From: Aliibacillus thermotolerans
GTDB taxonomy: Bacteria; Bacillota; Bacilli; Bacillales; Marinococcaceae
Reading direction: 5' to 3'
NCBI RefSeq assembly: GCF_027853235.1
Contig: NZ_WKJG01000024.1
Span: 1-55,764, forward strand
Length of the DNA stretch: 55,764 bases
Under the pieces are notes generated by a model. That model did no database searches. It was not told where the DNA came from and saw nothing but the letters and a program-made list of their open reading frames with translations. The translations under genes and the position numbers were made by a program. Below, piece by piece: positions 49,022-55,764 of the stretch; position 1 is the stretch's first letter; each line of letters begins with the position of its first letter.

Positions 49022-49101
49022 CCCCCGCTTCATCATGCGGGGGAAGTATTTTTATTATACAATGAAAAACTTCCCTTCTCAAAAATGTTGGAGAAGGGAA
49101 G
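49022..49101 (-). terminator. Two hairpins between yabA and trmN6
   Basis: The nearer to yabA (49070-49080 with 49091-49101) is an 11-bp perfect stem followed by TTTTTCATTG on the minus strand, a clear terminator. The second (CCCCCGC/GCGGGGG, 49022-49043) has a short T-rich end and may be partial. They separate yabA from trmN6-yazA-rsmI. Confidence 0.85.
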
Positions 49102-49107
49102 TATGTT

Positions 49108-49464
49108 TTACTCTTCTTCTTTTGTTGGGTTGAAAAACGATAAACAAAATAAACAATCTTCATCGGTTCGAAGCGTTCCGTAATGCATACTGCAGATGTG
49201 GAAACCTTCTTGGTACAAACGGGCAAGATTGTCGTATCCTTCCCCAAAGGGCGGGTGAGATTTAGGCGACTTTTCTTGCTTGGATGATGCTTTCTCTTCT
49301 AATTCTTCCATCCGTTTCCGCAAATGCTGATTCTCAAGCACAAGGGCTTGATTTTCTTCAATTAGCATTGCCAATTGTTCTTTTAACTCTCCTAATTCAT
49401 CATGCAAAATACCGATGCGCTCTTCCATATGAATTACTTGCGAAAATATCTCTTTCTTCTTCAC
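49108..49464 (-). CDS. yabA: Replication initiation control protein YabA
   Basis: Negative regulator of chromosome replication that bridges DnaA and the sliding clamp DnaN. The 118-aa protein has an N-terminal leucine-zipper coiled coil (about 3-60, '[20 protein letters not shown]') and a C-terminal zinc-binding domain '[20 protein letters not shown]' followed by 'CLFC'. Ligands CxxH and CxxC are intact. The GTG at 49464 has GAGGTGG 6 bases upstream. Next to ricT and holB, as in B. subtilis. Confidence 0.95.
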   Translation of the reverse strand: MKKKEIFSQVIHMEERIGILHDELGELKEQLAMLIEENQALVLENQHLRKRMEELEEKASSKQEKSPKSHPPFGEGYDNLARLYQEGFHICSMHYGTLRTDEDCLFCLSFFNPTKEEE

Positions 49465-49484
49465 AACCACCCACCTCAATCACC

Positions 49485-50303
49485 CTATGAACGAACGATG
49501 TGACCTTCTGCCATTAATTCATCCAAACTATATTCTAAAATATGTTGTGTTTCGTTTAATTCTACTTCTACTAACCGCTCTAAAATATTAATCCCAGCCA
49601 CTTTTCCATGCCCTGCCGGCGTCGAAATCGGCTCTCCCACGTCAGGAAGCTCTTTTTTTGCTTCTTCGTAATGGTCATTTTCATACTTCAGACAGCACAT
49701 TAACCGACCGCATAAACCGGAAATTTTCGCTGGGTTTAAAGATAAGTTTTGATCTTTCGCCATTTTAATGGATACCGGTTCAAAATCCCCGAGAAACGAA
49801 GAACAGCATAACACGCGCCCACAAGGACCGATTCCTCCGAGCATTTTTGCTTCATCCCGTACACCGATTTGACGAAGCTCGATGCGCGTTCGAAAAATGG
49901 ATGCTAAATCTTTCACTAACTCACGAAAATCAATTCTTCCATCTGCCGTAAAATAAAACAATACTTTATTGCGATCAAAGGTATATTCCACATCTACTAA
50001 ATTCATTTCCAATTGATGTTCTTCAATTTTTGTTAAACAAATGGAATAAGCACGACGGGCAAGATCCATATTTTCTTGCATCGTCTTCCGATCTTCTTCA
50101 TTTGCTATCCGAATCACTTTTTTTAATGGAAGCACGACATCGTCCTCGTCCACTTGCTTTTTCCCAATGACTACTTTCCCGTACTCTACGCCTCGAGCCG
50201 TTTCTACGATGACGGATTGATCTTTTTTTATATCTAAATCACCAGGAGAAAAATAATAAATTTTTCCTGCTTTTTTAAAACGAACCCCAACTACATCATG
50301 CAA
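49485..50303 (-). CDS. ricT: RicT (YaaT), subunit of the RicAFT complex
   Basis: PSP1-domain protein that, with RicA and RicF, binds iron-sulfur clusters and helps RNase Y mature mRNAs and supports Spo0A phosphorylation. The 272-aa protein contains 'GVRFKKAGKIYYFSPGD', 'FYFTADGRIDFRELVKDLA', and the cysteine-rich 'GPCGRVLCCSSFLG' and 'CGRLMCCLKYE'. The start is TTG at 50303, 1 base after the holB stop, with GGAGG 9 bases upstream. The yaaR gene found next to holB in B. subtilis is absent. Confidence 0.95.
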   Translation of the reverse strand: MHDVVGVRFKKAGKIYYFSPGDLDIKKDQSVIVETARGVEYGKVVIGKKQVDEDDVVLPLKKVIRIANEEDRKTMQENMDLARRAYSICLTKIEEHQLEMNLVDVEYTFDRNKVLFYFTADGRIDFRELVKDLASIFRTRIELRQIGVRDEAKMLGGIGPCGRVLCCSSFLGDFEPVSIKMAKDQNLSLNPAKISGLCGRLMCCLKYENDHYEEAKKELPDVGEPISTPAGHGKVAGINILERLVEVELNETQHILEYSLDELMAEGHIVRS

Positions 50304-50304
50304 T

Positions 50305-51285
50305 CTACAATCCCTCCTGTAGACGGAGCAGTAATCGCTCCATGAGAAGCTGGGAGTTAACATGGGCTAAAAGCCATCGTTTGGCTTCCAACACTTGCTG
50401 CATCCGCATGGCGATTGCTGACTCTGACAGTTGTAAAGCCATATTTTTTAGCAATGTTTCTTGATCTGGATACGCCAGATCAGCTTGACCATGTTTTACC
50501 GCTAAACAATCGCGATACCAGAAAAGCAGCAAATCCAGCCCAAGCTCCAGCTCTTCTCTATCTTTAAAATGGGCAAGCCACTTTTCCTGTAAAGTGAACA
50601 ACACTTGTGGAGATTTCTTTTCAACCTCCTGTACTAATTGTATCACTAGACTTCTTCCCTGTACAATCCAATCGGACATATCCAGCAAGTCTTTTTCCCT
50701 AAATGGATTGGATAGTCTCGCAAGGAGCGGTGCAATTTCCTTTGTTCCTTTTTCCTCATACAAGGCGATACGCGTAGATAATGACGGAGGAGAAAAAGAA
50801 AGTTTTTGCGAGCGTGATAAGATCGTCTCTAAAATAAATTGGGTATTTTCGGTGAGCAAAATGGCCAACGTCGGGCTTTCAGGATCTTCTAAAAACTTGA
50901 GTATACTATTGGCAGCACTTGCGGTCATTTTGTCCGCCTCATTTACAATATATACTTGTAGCCGAGCTTCCATGCTTTTATAGGAAAATTGCTTTTGTAA
51001 CTCCTCCACTTGATGTTTTTTAATCGTCGCACCGTCCGGGTCTATCATCAGCACATCCGGATGATTGCCGTGCTCAATGCGACGGCATTCTGCACACATT
51101 CCACAAGGAACAACACCATTTAGCTCAGAACAAAATTGACTTTGTGCGAGAACAAGCGCAACTTCTTTTTTTGGCGTGCCAGCTTCTCCTTCAAACACGT
51201 AAGCGTGAGCAAGTCTATTTTTTTCGATGCTTTTCTCTAACATGCGCATGACGACCGGTTGTTCTTCTTTTAATTGATGCCACAT
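50305..51285 (-). CDS. holB: DNA polymerase III delta-prime subunit
   Basis: Clamp-loader subunit. The 326-aa protein has the AAA+ clamp-loader fold, a zinc module 'CGMCAECRRIEHGNHPDV' with an upstream Cys, 'LQVYIVNEADKMTASAANS' and 'ILKFLEDPESPT'. The P-loop region 'EGEAGTPKKE' lacks the G-K-S/T needed for ATP binding, as expected for delta-prime. Start ATG at 51285 has GAGGG 9 bases upstream; an ATG at 51294 abuts that site. It lies between darA and ricT. Confidence 0.94.
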   Translation of the reverse strand: MWHQLKEEQPVVMRMLEKSIEKNRLAHAYVFEGEAGTPKKEVALVLAQSQFCSELNGVVPCGMCAECRRIEHGNHPDVLMIDPDGATIKKHQVEELQKQFSYKSMEARLQVYIVNEADKMTASAANSILKFLEDPESPTLAILLTENTQFILETILSRSQKLSFSPPSLSTRIALYEEKGTKEIAPLLARLSNPFREKDLLDMSDWIVQGRSLVIQLVQEVEKKSPQVLFTLQEKWLAHFKDREELELGLDLLLFWYRDCLAVKHGQADLAYPDQETLLKNMALQLSESAIAMRMQQVLEAKRWLLAHVNSQLLMERLLLRLQEGL

Positions 51286-51318
51286 GATCTTCATCCCTCT
51301 ATCTCATTCCATCCGGTG

Positions 51319-51657
<339 letters not shown>

Positions 51658-51696
51658 CTACTTTCCTTTGTGGTTTGTTATTATTTTACGCAAATT

Positions 51697-51745
51697 CATA
51701 CAAAAAAGATAGTTACCGGGACGCTAAACCTTTTCGGTAATATCT
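51697..51745 (-). terminator. Terminator after tmk
   Basis: AAGATA-TTACCG with CGGTAA-(C)TATCTT forms a stem of about 12 bp, followed by TTTTTTG on the minus strand, 35 bases after the tmk stop. Confidence 0.85.
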
Positions 51746-51780
51746 TGCTTGGAAAAGCGTTTTCTCGCTGATAAAATGAC

Positions 51781-52425
51781 TCACTTTAAAACATCTCGTT
51801 CAAGTCGAGAGGTGATAAAATGAATGACTTGTTGAGTGACTTCATCTAGCGGTGGTTCAGCGGAGAAAGTATGTATTCTTTCCGGGAATTTCTTTGCCAA
51901 TTGATGATATGCTCCGTGTACTTGTTCATGAAAATGAAGCGTTTCTCGGTCGAGTCGATTCACTTCTCGCTCCTTGTTTTGATGAATTCTTAACAATCCC
52001 TTTTCAGGAGAAATATCTAAGTAAATGGTGATATCCGGCATAAATTCGTCAATGGCAAACTGGTTTAATTGATACACCTCGTCCATTCCAATCCCTCGGG
52101 CGACTCCTTGATACGCCAAACTGCTATCAATAAAGCGATCACATAAAACGATATATCCGTCTTCTAAGGCCGGAATGATTTTCTCTACTAAATGTTGCCT
52201 ACGTGCTGCCGCATAAAGAAGCGCTTCGGTGCGTGCATCCATCGTCGAATGATCCGGGTTTAAAATAATGGCGCGAATTTTTTCTGCAATGTCAATGCCA
52301 CCGGGTTCTCTCGTTTTTAAAAGACGATACCCTTTTTCCTTGAAATCAAGGTACACTCGATCCATTACCGAGGTTTTCCCAGCCCCGTCGCAACCTTCAA
52401 ACGTAATAAATGTTCCTGTTTTCAT
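51781..52425 (-). CDS. tmk: Thymidylate kinase
   Basis: Phosphorylates dTMP to dTDP. The 214-aa protein has the P-loop 'FEGCDGAGKTSVMDRVY' (about 9-25), 'LKTREPGGIDIAEKIR' with the DR/EP substrate region, 'CDRFIDSSLAYQG' and the LID 'EREVNRLDRE'. The ATG at 52425 follows the YaaO-type decarboxylase by 9 bases. Conserved neighbour order yaaO-tmk-darA. Confidence 0.97.
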   Translation of the reverse strand: MKTGTFITFEGCDGAGKTSVMDRVYLDFKEKGYRLLKTREPGGIDIAEKIRAIILNPDHSTMDARTEALLYAAARRQHLVEKIIPALEDGYIVLCDRFIDSSLAYQGVARGIGMDEVYQLNQFAIDEFMPDITIYLDISPEKGLLRIHQNKEREVNRLDRETLHFHEQVHGAYHQLAKKFPERIHTFSAEPPLDEVTQQVIHFITSRLERDVLK

Positions 52426-52434
52426 GATAAAAAT

Positions 52435-53880
52435 TCATCCTTCATTTTGAATAATTGGTACGAACCACTTTCCCTGATCATCTTGAAGCCCCCCTTGTAC
52501 GCGACCACCTTGACGTAACCATTGTATCAATGCTTCATATCTTTTCCCCGTTAACAGCTCTCCTTTGAAAAAAAGAGGTATTCCAGGAGGATAGGGAATA
52601 AGATCAGTAGCAGTTCTTTTTCCGTATGCTTTCTCAAGCGGAATATCCATTTGTTCCTTGATGGGAACAGAGAGCTGATCAAAAGGGGCAAGATCGAAAG
52701 AAGGGATGATGATATTTGGAAACTCGGTCCGTTTCACTTCTTTCTTCATCTTAGTTACTGCTACTTTTATTTTCTCATACAATGTCGTTGAGAGCGGTTG
52801 TATGCTTAATGGTAAAATGAGTAACACATGTTTATTATCTGCCAGTTCCGGATACAAATCATTTGCTTCTAAATATCGTGCGAACGTCCATCCACTATAG
52901 CCAGTGGGGGCTTGTAACACACACTTCAACAAGTCTCGCTTGATCGGTGCCGGTGGAGTGACGCTTTTAAGACCGGTTTCTCGTTCCATTCTTTTAGAAG
53001 TCTCAACCAATGTTTCTCTTAGTGCATGTTTATCTATCTTCGCTACATCATATACGTATTTTCGGGCAAGATCTAAAGATGCCATAATTGGATAGGAAGG
53101 ACTGCTCGATTGAATAAGAGCAGCTTTTTCTTTTACTGATTGACGGAGATTCGTATCGGTAGTACCAATATGTAAATACGCTCCCATCGTCAATGCTGGT
53201 AACGTTTTATGAGCGGATTGGACAACGACATCTGCACCAGCTGCAAGAGCACTTGATGGAAAACAATCATTCGCGACAAAATGAGCGCCGTGAGCCTCAT
53301 CTACCAAAACAATTGCATCGTATGCTTTTGCAACTTGAATGATTGGTTCAAGGGGTGGCGTCCAGCCATAATAAGTTGGGGACGTAATAATCAGTCCCTT
53401 TGCCTCAGGATAACGAAGAAACGCTTCTTTTACTTTGTCTACTGATAAACCAAGGGAAAGGTGACTGGACTCTTCATACTCCGGGAAAATAAAGACAGGT
53501 CGTGCGTTTGCTAAGCGAAGACCATTGATGACGGATTTATGGACATCTCTTTGGACAAGCACCGTCTCTCCTTCCCGAAAAGCTCCCATAATCATCGCCA
53601 GATTTCCTGATGTTGAACCACCTACAAGAAAGATAGATTCCACTGCTCCAAATAGTTCAGCCGTCAGCATCTGCGCTTCTTGAATTGGTCCTGTTGGGTC
53701 ATGTAAATCATCAAGCCCTGTTAACTCCGTTTGGTCTATCGCAGCAATTTCCTTGAAATACTTTCCATAAGTTGGAGGGAATAAAGTACCATTTTTATGA
53801 CCCGGCACATGAAAAGACACCGGTTGTCGTTTTAAATGATTCTCTAAAGCCTGTAATAAAGGCATTTTCTCCTGATCCAT
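52435..53880 (-). CDS. yaaO: Orn/Lys/Arg decarboxylase family protein (YaaO)
   Basis: PLP-dependent amino-acid decarboxylase of fold type I. The 481-aa protein has 'SFHVPGHKNG' (about 22-31), 'ELTGLDDLHDPTGPI', 'VGGSTSGNLAMI', the PLP-binding Asp in 'VLVDEAHGAHF' and the Schiff-base Lys in 'VVQSAHKTLPALTMGAYL' (about K225). Length is that of the short Gram-positive form lacking the wing domain. Substrate (Arg, Lys or Orn) cannot be told from sequence; the relative SpeA makes agmatine. The ATG at 53880 is 6 bases from GAGGC. Confidence 0.88.
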   Translation of the reverse strand: MDQEKMPLLQALENHLKRQPVSFHVPGHKNGTLFPPTYGKYFKEIAAIDQTELTGLDDLHDPTGPIQEAQMLTAELFGAVESIFLVGGSTSGNLAMIMGAFREGETVLVQRDVHKSVINGLRLANARPVFIFPEYEESSHLSLGLSVDKVKEAFLRYPEAKGLIITSPTYYGWTPPLEPIIQVAKAYDAIVLVDEAHGAHFVANDCFPSSALAAGADVVVQSAHKTLPALTMGAYLHIGTTDTNLRQSVKEKAALIQSSSPSYPIMASLDLARKYVYDVAKIDKHALRETLVETSKRMERETGLKSVTPPAPIKRDLLKCVLQAPTGYSGWTFARYLEANDLYPELADNKHVLLILPLSIQPLSTTLYEKIKVAVTKMKKEVKRTEFPNIIIPSFDLAPFDQLSVPIKEQMDIPLEKAYGKRTATDLIPYPPGIPLFFKGELLTGKRYEALIQWLRQGGRVQGGLQDDQGKWFVPIIQNEG

Positions 53881-53955
53881 CTCTTAGCCTCACTTTAATA
53901 TGCTATCTACTAGAATGATGACGAATGATTGCGCTTTTCTCAAATATTTCAATCG

Positions 53956-54153
53956 TTACTTTGATAAAAGACCTGACATATTTAACTTGCGAAGCTTTTT
54001 CACCGTTTCTCTATAAGCAGGATCTTCCGGCTCTAATTGGACAATTTCCTGTTCGCATTGAAGGCAAATAAATGAATGAAGTACATATATTCCTTCCTTT
54101 TTTACTTTCTCACAAACAATACAGCAATCCCCTTTCACAGACATTTCCATCAT
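53956..54153 (-). CDS. csfB: Anti-sigma-G factor Gin (CsfB)
   Basis: Small zinc protein made in the early forespore that holds sigma-G inactive (and acts on sigma-E later). The roughly 65-aa protein has two cysteine pairs, 'CCIVCE' (CxxC) and 'FICLQCEQEI' (CxxC), and a short C-terminal helix 'YRETVKKLRKL', matching CsfB. First of two ATGs (54153) is 5 bases from AGGAGG. It has a textbook sigma-F promoter. The gene lies next to the rRNA operon, as in B. subtilis. Confidence 0.93.
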   Translation of the reverse strand: MMEMSVKGDCCIVCEKVKKEGIYVLHSFICLQCEQEIVQLEPEDPAYRETVKKLRKLNMSGLLSK

Positions 54154-54181
54154 TATAACCTCCTCTTCCATGCTATGAAAC

Positions 54182-54211
54182 TATTCTTTCCTAAATGAAA
54201 AGAAAATATAC
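54182..54211 (-). promoter_or_regulatory. Sigma-F promoter of csfB
   Basis: GTATA (54207-54211) and GGAAAGAATA (54182-54191), 15 bp apart, match the sigma-F elements GYWTA and GGNNANANT fully. csfB is a sigma-F gene in B. subtilis, so site and gene agree. Confidence 0.82.
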
Positions 54212-54272
54212 ATTTTCAGAGAAGGAAATGGTATAATAACGCAAAATAATTTTATTTGAAAGGATGATTGCT

Positions 54273-54944
54273 TTGACCGACAGAGAAATCTTGGAACAAA
54301 TGCTTCATAAAATGACGAATGTGGAGAATCATGTAGAAAACATGGATAGCCGTTTATCAAACGTTGATAGTCGATTATCAAATGTAGAGAGTGACTTAGC
54401 AAACGTTAATCAACGTCTTTCTAGTGTTGAGAGTGGCTTAGCAAACGTTGATAGTCGTTTTTCTAATGTGGAGAACGACTTTGCAAACGTCAATCAGCGC
54501 CTTTCTAGTGTTGAGAGTGGCTTAGCAAACATTGATAGTCGTTTTTCTAATGTGGAGAACGACTTTGCAAACGTCAATCAGCGCCTTTCTAGTGTAGAGA
54601 GCGGTTTAGCAAACATTGATAGTCGTTTTTCTAATGTGGAGAATGACTTTGCAAACGTCGATCAGCGCCTTTCTAGTGTAGAGAGCGGTTTAGCAAACAT
54701 TGATAGTCGTTTTTCTAATGTGGAGAATGACTTTGCAAACGTCGATCAGCGCCTTTCAATCGTGGAAAAGGATGTCTCCGAGTTAAAAGAAAATCAGAAA
54801 CAAATCGAACGTGCAGTTTTAGAAACAGCTGAAACAACGAAAAGAATAGAAAAAAAACAAGATAAACACGAACCTCTCCTCAATCTTCTCTCTCGTCGGT
54901 CGATTGAACTAGAAGCGGAAATGAAACGTATAAAAAGTTTCTAG
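54273..54944 (+). CDS. Repeat-rich coiled-coil protein of unknown function
   Basis: The function is not recognised. The protein of about 223 aa has a short N-terminal head ('MTDREILEQMLHKMTNVENH'), then a long coiled coil made of a 28-residue tandem repeat (four heptads; consensus NVNQRLSSVESGLANIDSRF and then SNVENDFA), present about four times, and a Lys-rich C-terminus. It has no signal peptide or membrane segment. The TTG at 54273 is 8 bases from AAAGGA; an ATG at 54264 abuts that site. It is divergent from csfB and has its own terminator. Similar short 'REILEQML' coiled-coil proteins occur in Bacillus, but their role is unknown. Confidence 0.8.
   Translation: MTDREILEQMLHKMTNVENHVENMDSRLSNVDSRLSNVESDLANVNQRLSSVESGLANVDSRFSNVENDFANVNQRLSSVESGLANIDSRFSNVENDFANVNQRLSSVESGLANIDSRFSNVENDFANVDQRLSSVESGLANIDSRFSNVENDFANVDQRLSIVEKDVSELKENQKQIERAVLETAETTKRIEKKQDKHEPLLNLLSRRSIELEAEMKRIKSF
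54402..54760 (+). repeat. 84-bp in-frame tandem repeat inside the coiled-coil gene
   Basis: Units at 54402-54485, 54486-54569, 54570-54653 and 54654-54737, plus a partial fifth, are nearly identical at the DNA level (for example AAYGTGGAGAAYGACTTTGC in each). The 84-bp unit encodes exactly four heptads, so changes in copy number keep the reading frame and the coiled-coil phase. Confidence 0.92.
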
Positions 54945-54974
54945 CCACTACTGCTTGAATAGAAACCACTTTTT
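54937..54974 (+). terminator. Terminator of the coiled-coil gene
   Basis: GTTTCTA (54937-54943, including the stop codon) pairs with TAGAAAC (54960-54966), followed by CACTTTTTTAG. Confidence 0.7.
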
Positions 54975-55013
54975 TAGCACATCCCCCGTCATCACTTTTC
55001 AAAAAAATTCCCG

Positions 55014-55394
55014 TTAGATATTGTTGCTCAGCTGTTTTAATAACTTTTCACGTCTTGCGTATAGTTTTTGAGCATGGAATAAATCCACTACTTCAAAAGT
55101 GATTTCCTCCCCTGGAAGACTTTGGGCAATGCGAGGAATGTCTTCAGAAATAACCGTAGCAATTCTTGTATACCCACCTGTCGGCTGTCTATCTGCCAAT
55201 AAAACAATCGGTTGTCCATTTGCCGGCACTTGAATGGTACCAGGCAATATTGCCTCCGAAATAATATCCGCTCCGCTTTTGTGTTCAATTTTTCCCCTTC
55301 CAAACGAATTCCCATCCGATCGGTTTGGGGCTTTACTTGATAGCTTTTTGTTAAGAAATGATGAAGTCCTTTTGAATCGACTTTTTCTTATTGT
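55014..55394 (-). pseudogene. Remnant of a PxpC/KipA-type 5-oxoprolinase subunit gene
   Basis: The final 85 codons ('EHKSGADIISEAILPGTIQV', 'PIVLLADRQPTGGYTRIATV') are the C-terminal end of the biotin-dependent carboxyltransferase-like PxpC/KipA family (about 330 aa when intact). Upstream, the matching sequence continues in a different frame ('LHHFLTKSYQVKPQTDRMGI' then 'RLEGEK'). The two join if one A is restored in the A-run near 55272-55277, so there is a one-base frameshift. Above that, an in-frame stop and no further homology show that about two thirds of the gene is gone. The partner genes pxpA and pxpB are not present nearby. Confidence 0.8.
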
Positions 55395-55554
55395 TCTCAA
55401 TATGTCAACAACTCTCTACCATTAAAACATTTCATCTAGAATATCTCAACCTCACTATTTCCTCGCGTTACGAAGATCTATCTATGTATCTCGAAATAAA
55501 ATAATAGAAAGACAATTAAAACTGCAGAACATATTTACAAAATCGATAAAACGA

Positions 55555-55607
55555 CAAAAAAATCTCCAGCGGTACCATATGATTTATAGTAGATATCGCT
55601 GGAGATT
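55555..55607 (-). terminator. Terminator of the right-hand rRNA operon
   Basis: AATCTCCAGCG and CGCTGGAGATT (55561-55571 and 55597-55607) form an 11-bp perfect stem followed by TTTTTTG on the minus strand, about 30 bases after 5S. A perfect 18-base palindrome (AAGGGGTTATAACCCCTT, 55613-55630) lies between and may be part of 5S processing. No gene or clear element is seen from 55395 to 55554. Confidence 0.9.
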
Positions 55608-55638
55608 GTTAGAAGGGGTTATAACCCCTTTTTCTTGT

Positions 55639-55758
<120 letters not shown>

Positions 55759-55764
55759 AGTATG

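Overview
The window is a 55.8-kb stretch of a low-GC, endospore-forming Firmicute, almost certainly a Bacillaceae member. The evidence is gene order that follows the Bacillus subtilis origin-proximal csfB-to-lysS segment almost gene for gene, a full set of sporulation genes (csfB, yabG, sspF, spoVG, fin, spoVT, yabP, yabQ, spoIIE), and recognisable promoters for sigma-A, sigma-H, sigma-F, sigma-G and sigma-K. The species cannot be named from the sequence alone. The segment lies between two rRNA operons, both on the minus strand: the 5' end of a 16S gene at the left edge and a 5S gene at the right edge. Nearly every gene is on the minus strand, as expected for one replichore leading away from an origin to the right. 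Only abrB and a repeat-rich coiled-coil gene are on the plus strand. Layout from the right edge, in the direction of transcription: 5S rRNA and its terminator; a decayed pxpC/kipA remnant; the coiled-coil gene; csfB (sigma-F promoter); a YaaO-type decarboxylase, tmk, darA, holB, ricT, yabA, trmN6, yazA and rsmI (DNA replication, nucleotide supply, RNA modification, control of initiation); abrB divergent from a methionine T-box that precedes metG across a 600-bp array of hairpin repeats; tatD, rnmV and ksgA (rRNA and DNA maintenance); yabG, veg and sspF; a 1.4-kb repeat-filled gap with no credible gene; ispE, purR, ridA, spoVG, glmU and prs (isoprenoid, purine and cell-wall precursors); an inserted aldehyde dehydrogenase; ctc, pth, fin, mfd, spoVT, yabM, yabN/mazG, hslR, yabP, yabQ, divIC and yabR; tRNA-Met; spoIIE, yabS, yabT, tilS, hpt, ftsH; coaX, hslO, cysK; and the folate operon pabB-pabC-folP-folB-folK running into dusB and lysS. 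Compared with the B. subtilis order, the window lacks pabA, yazB, yacD, yabE, yaaR and xpaC-yaaN. It gains the aldehyde dehydrogenase, the coiled-coil gene, the pxpC remnant and several repeat arrays. The observations that most deserve follow-up are a CoaX whose three key motifs are all altered, the two tandem arrays of palindromic repeats between ispE and sspF (about 145-bp and 52-bp periods), the five-unit hairpin-repeat array inside the metG leader between T-box and start codon, and a folate operon without its glutaminase gene.
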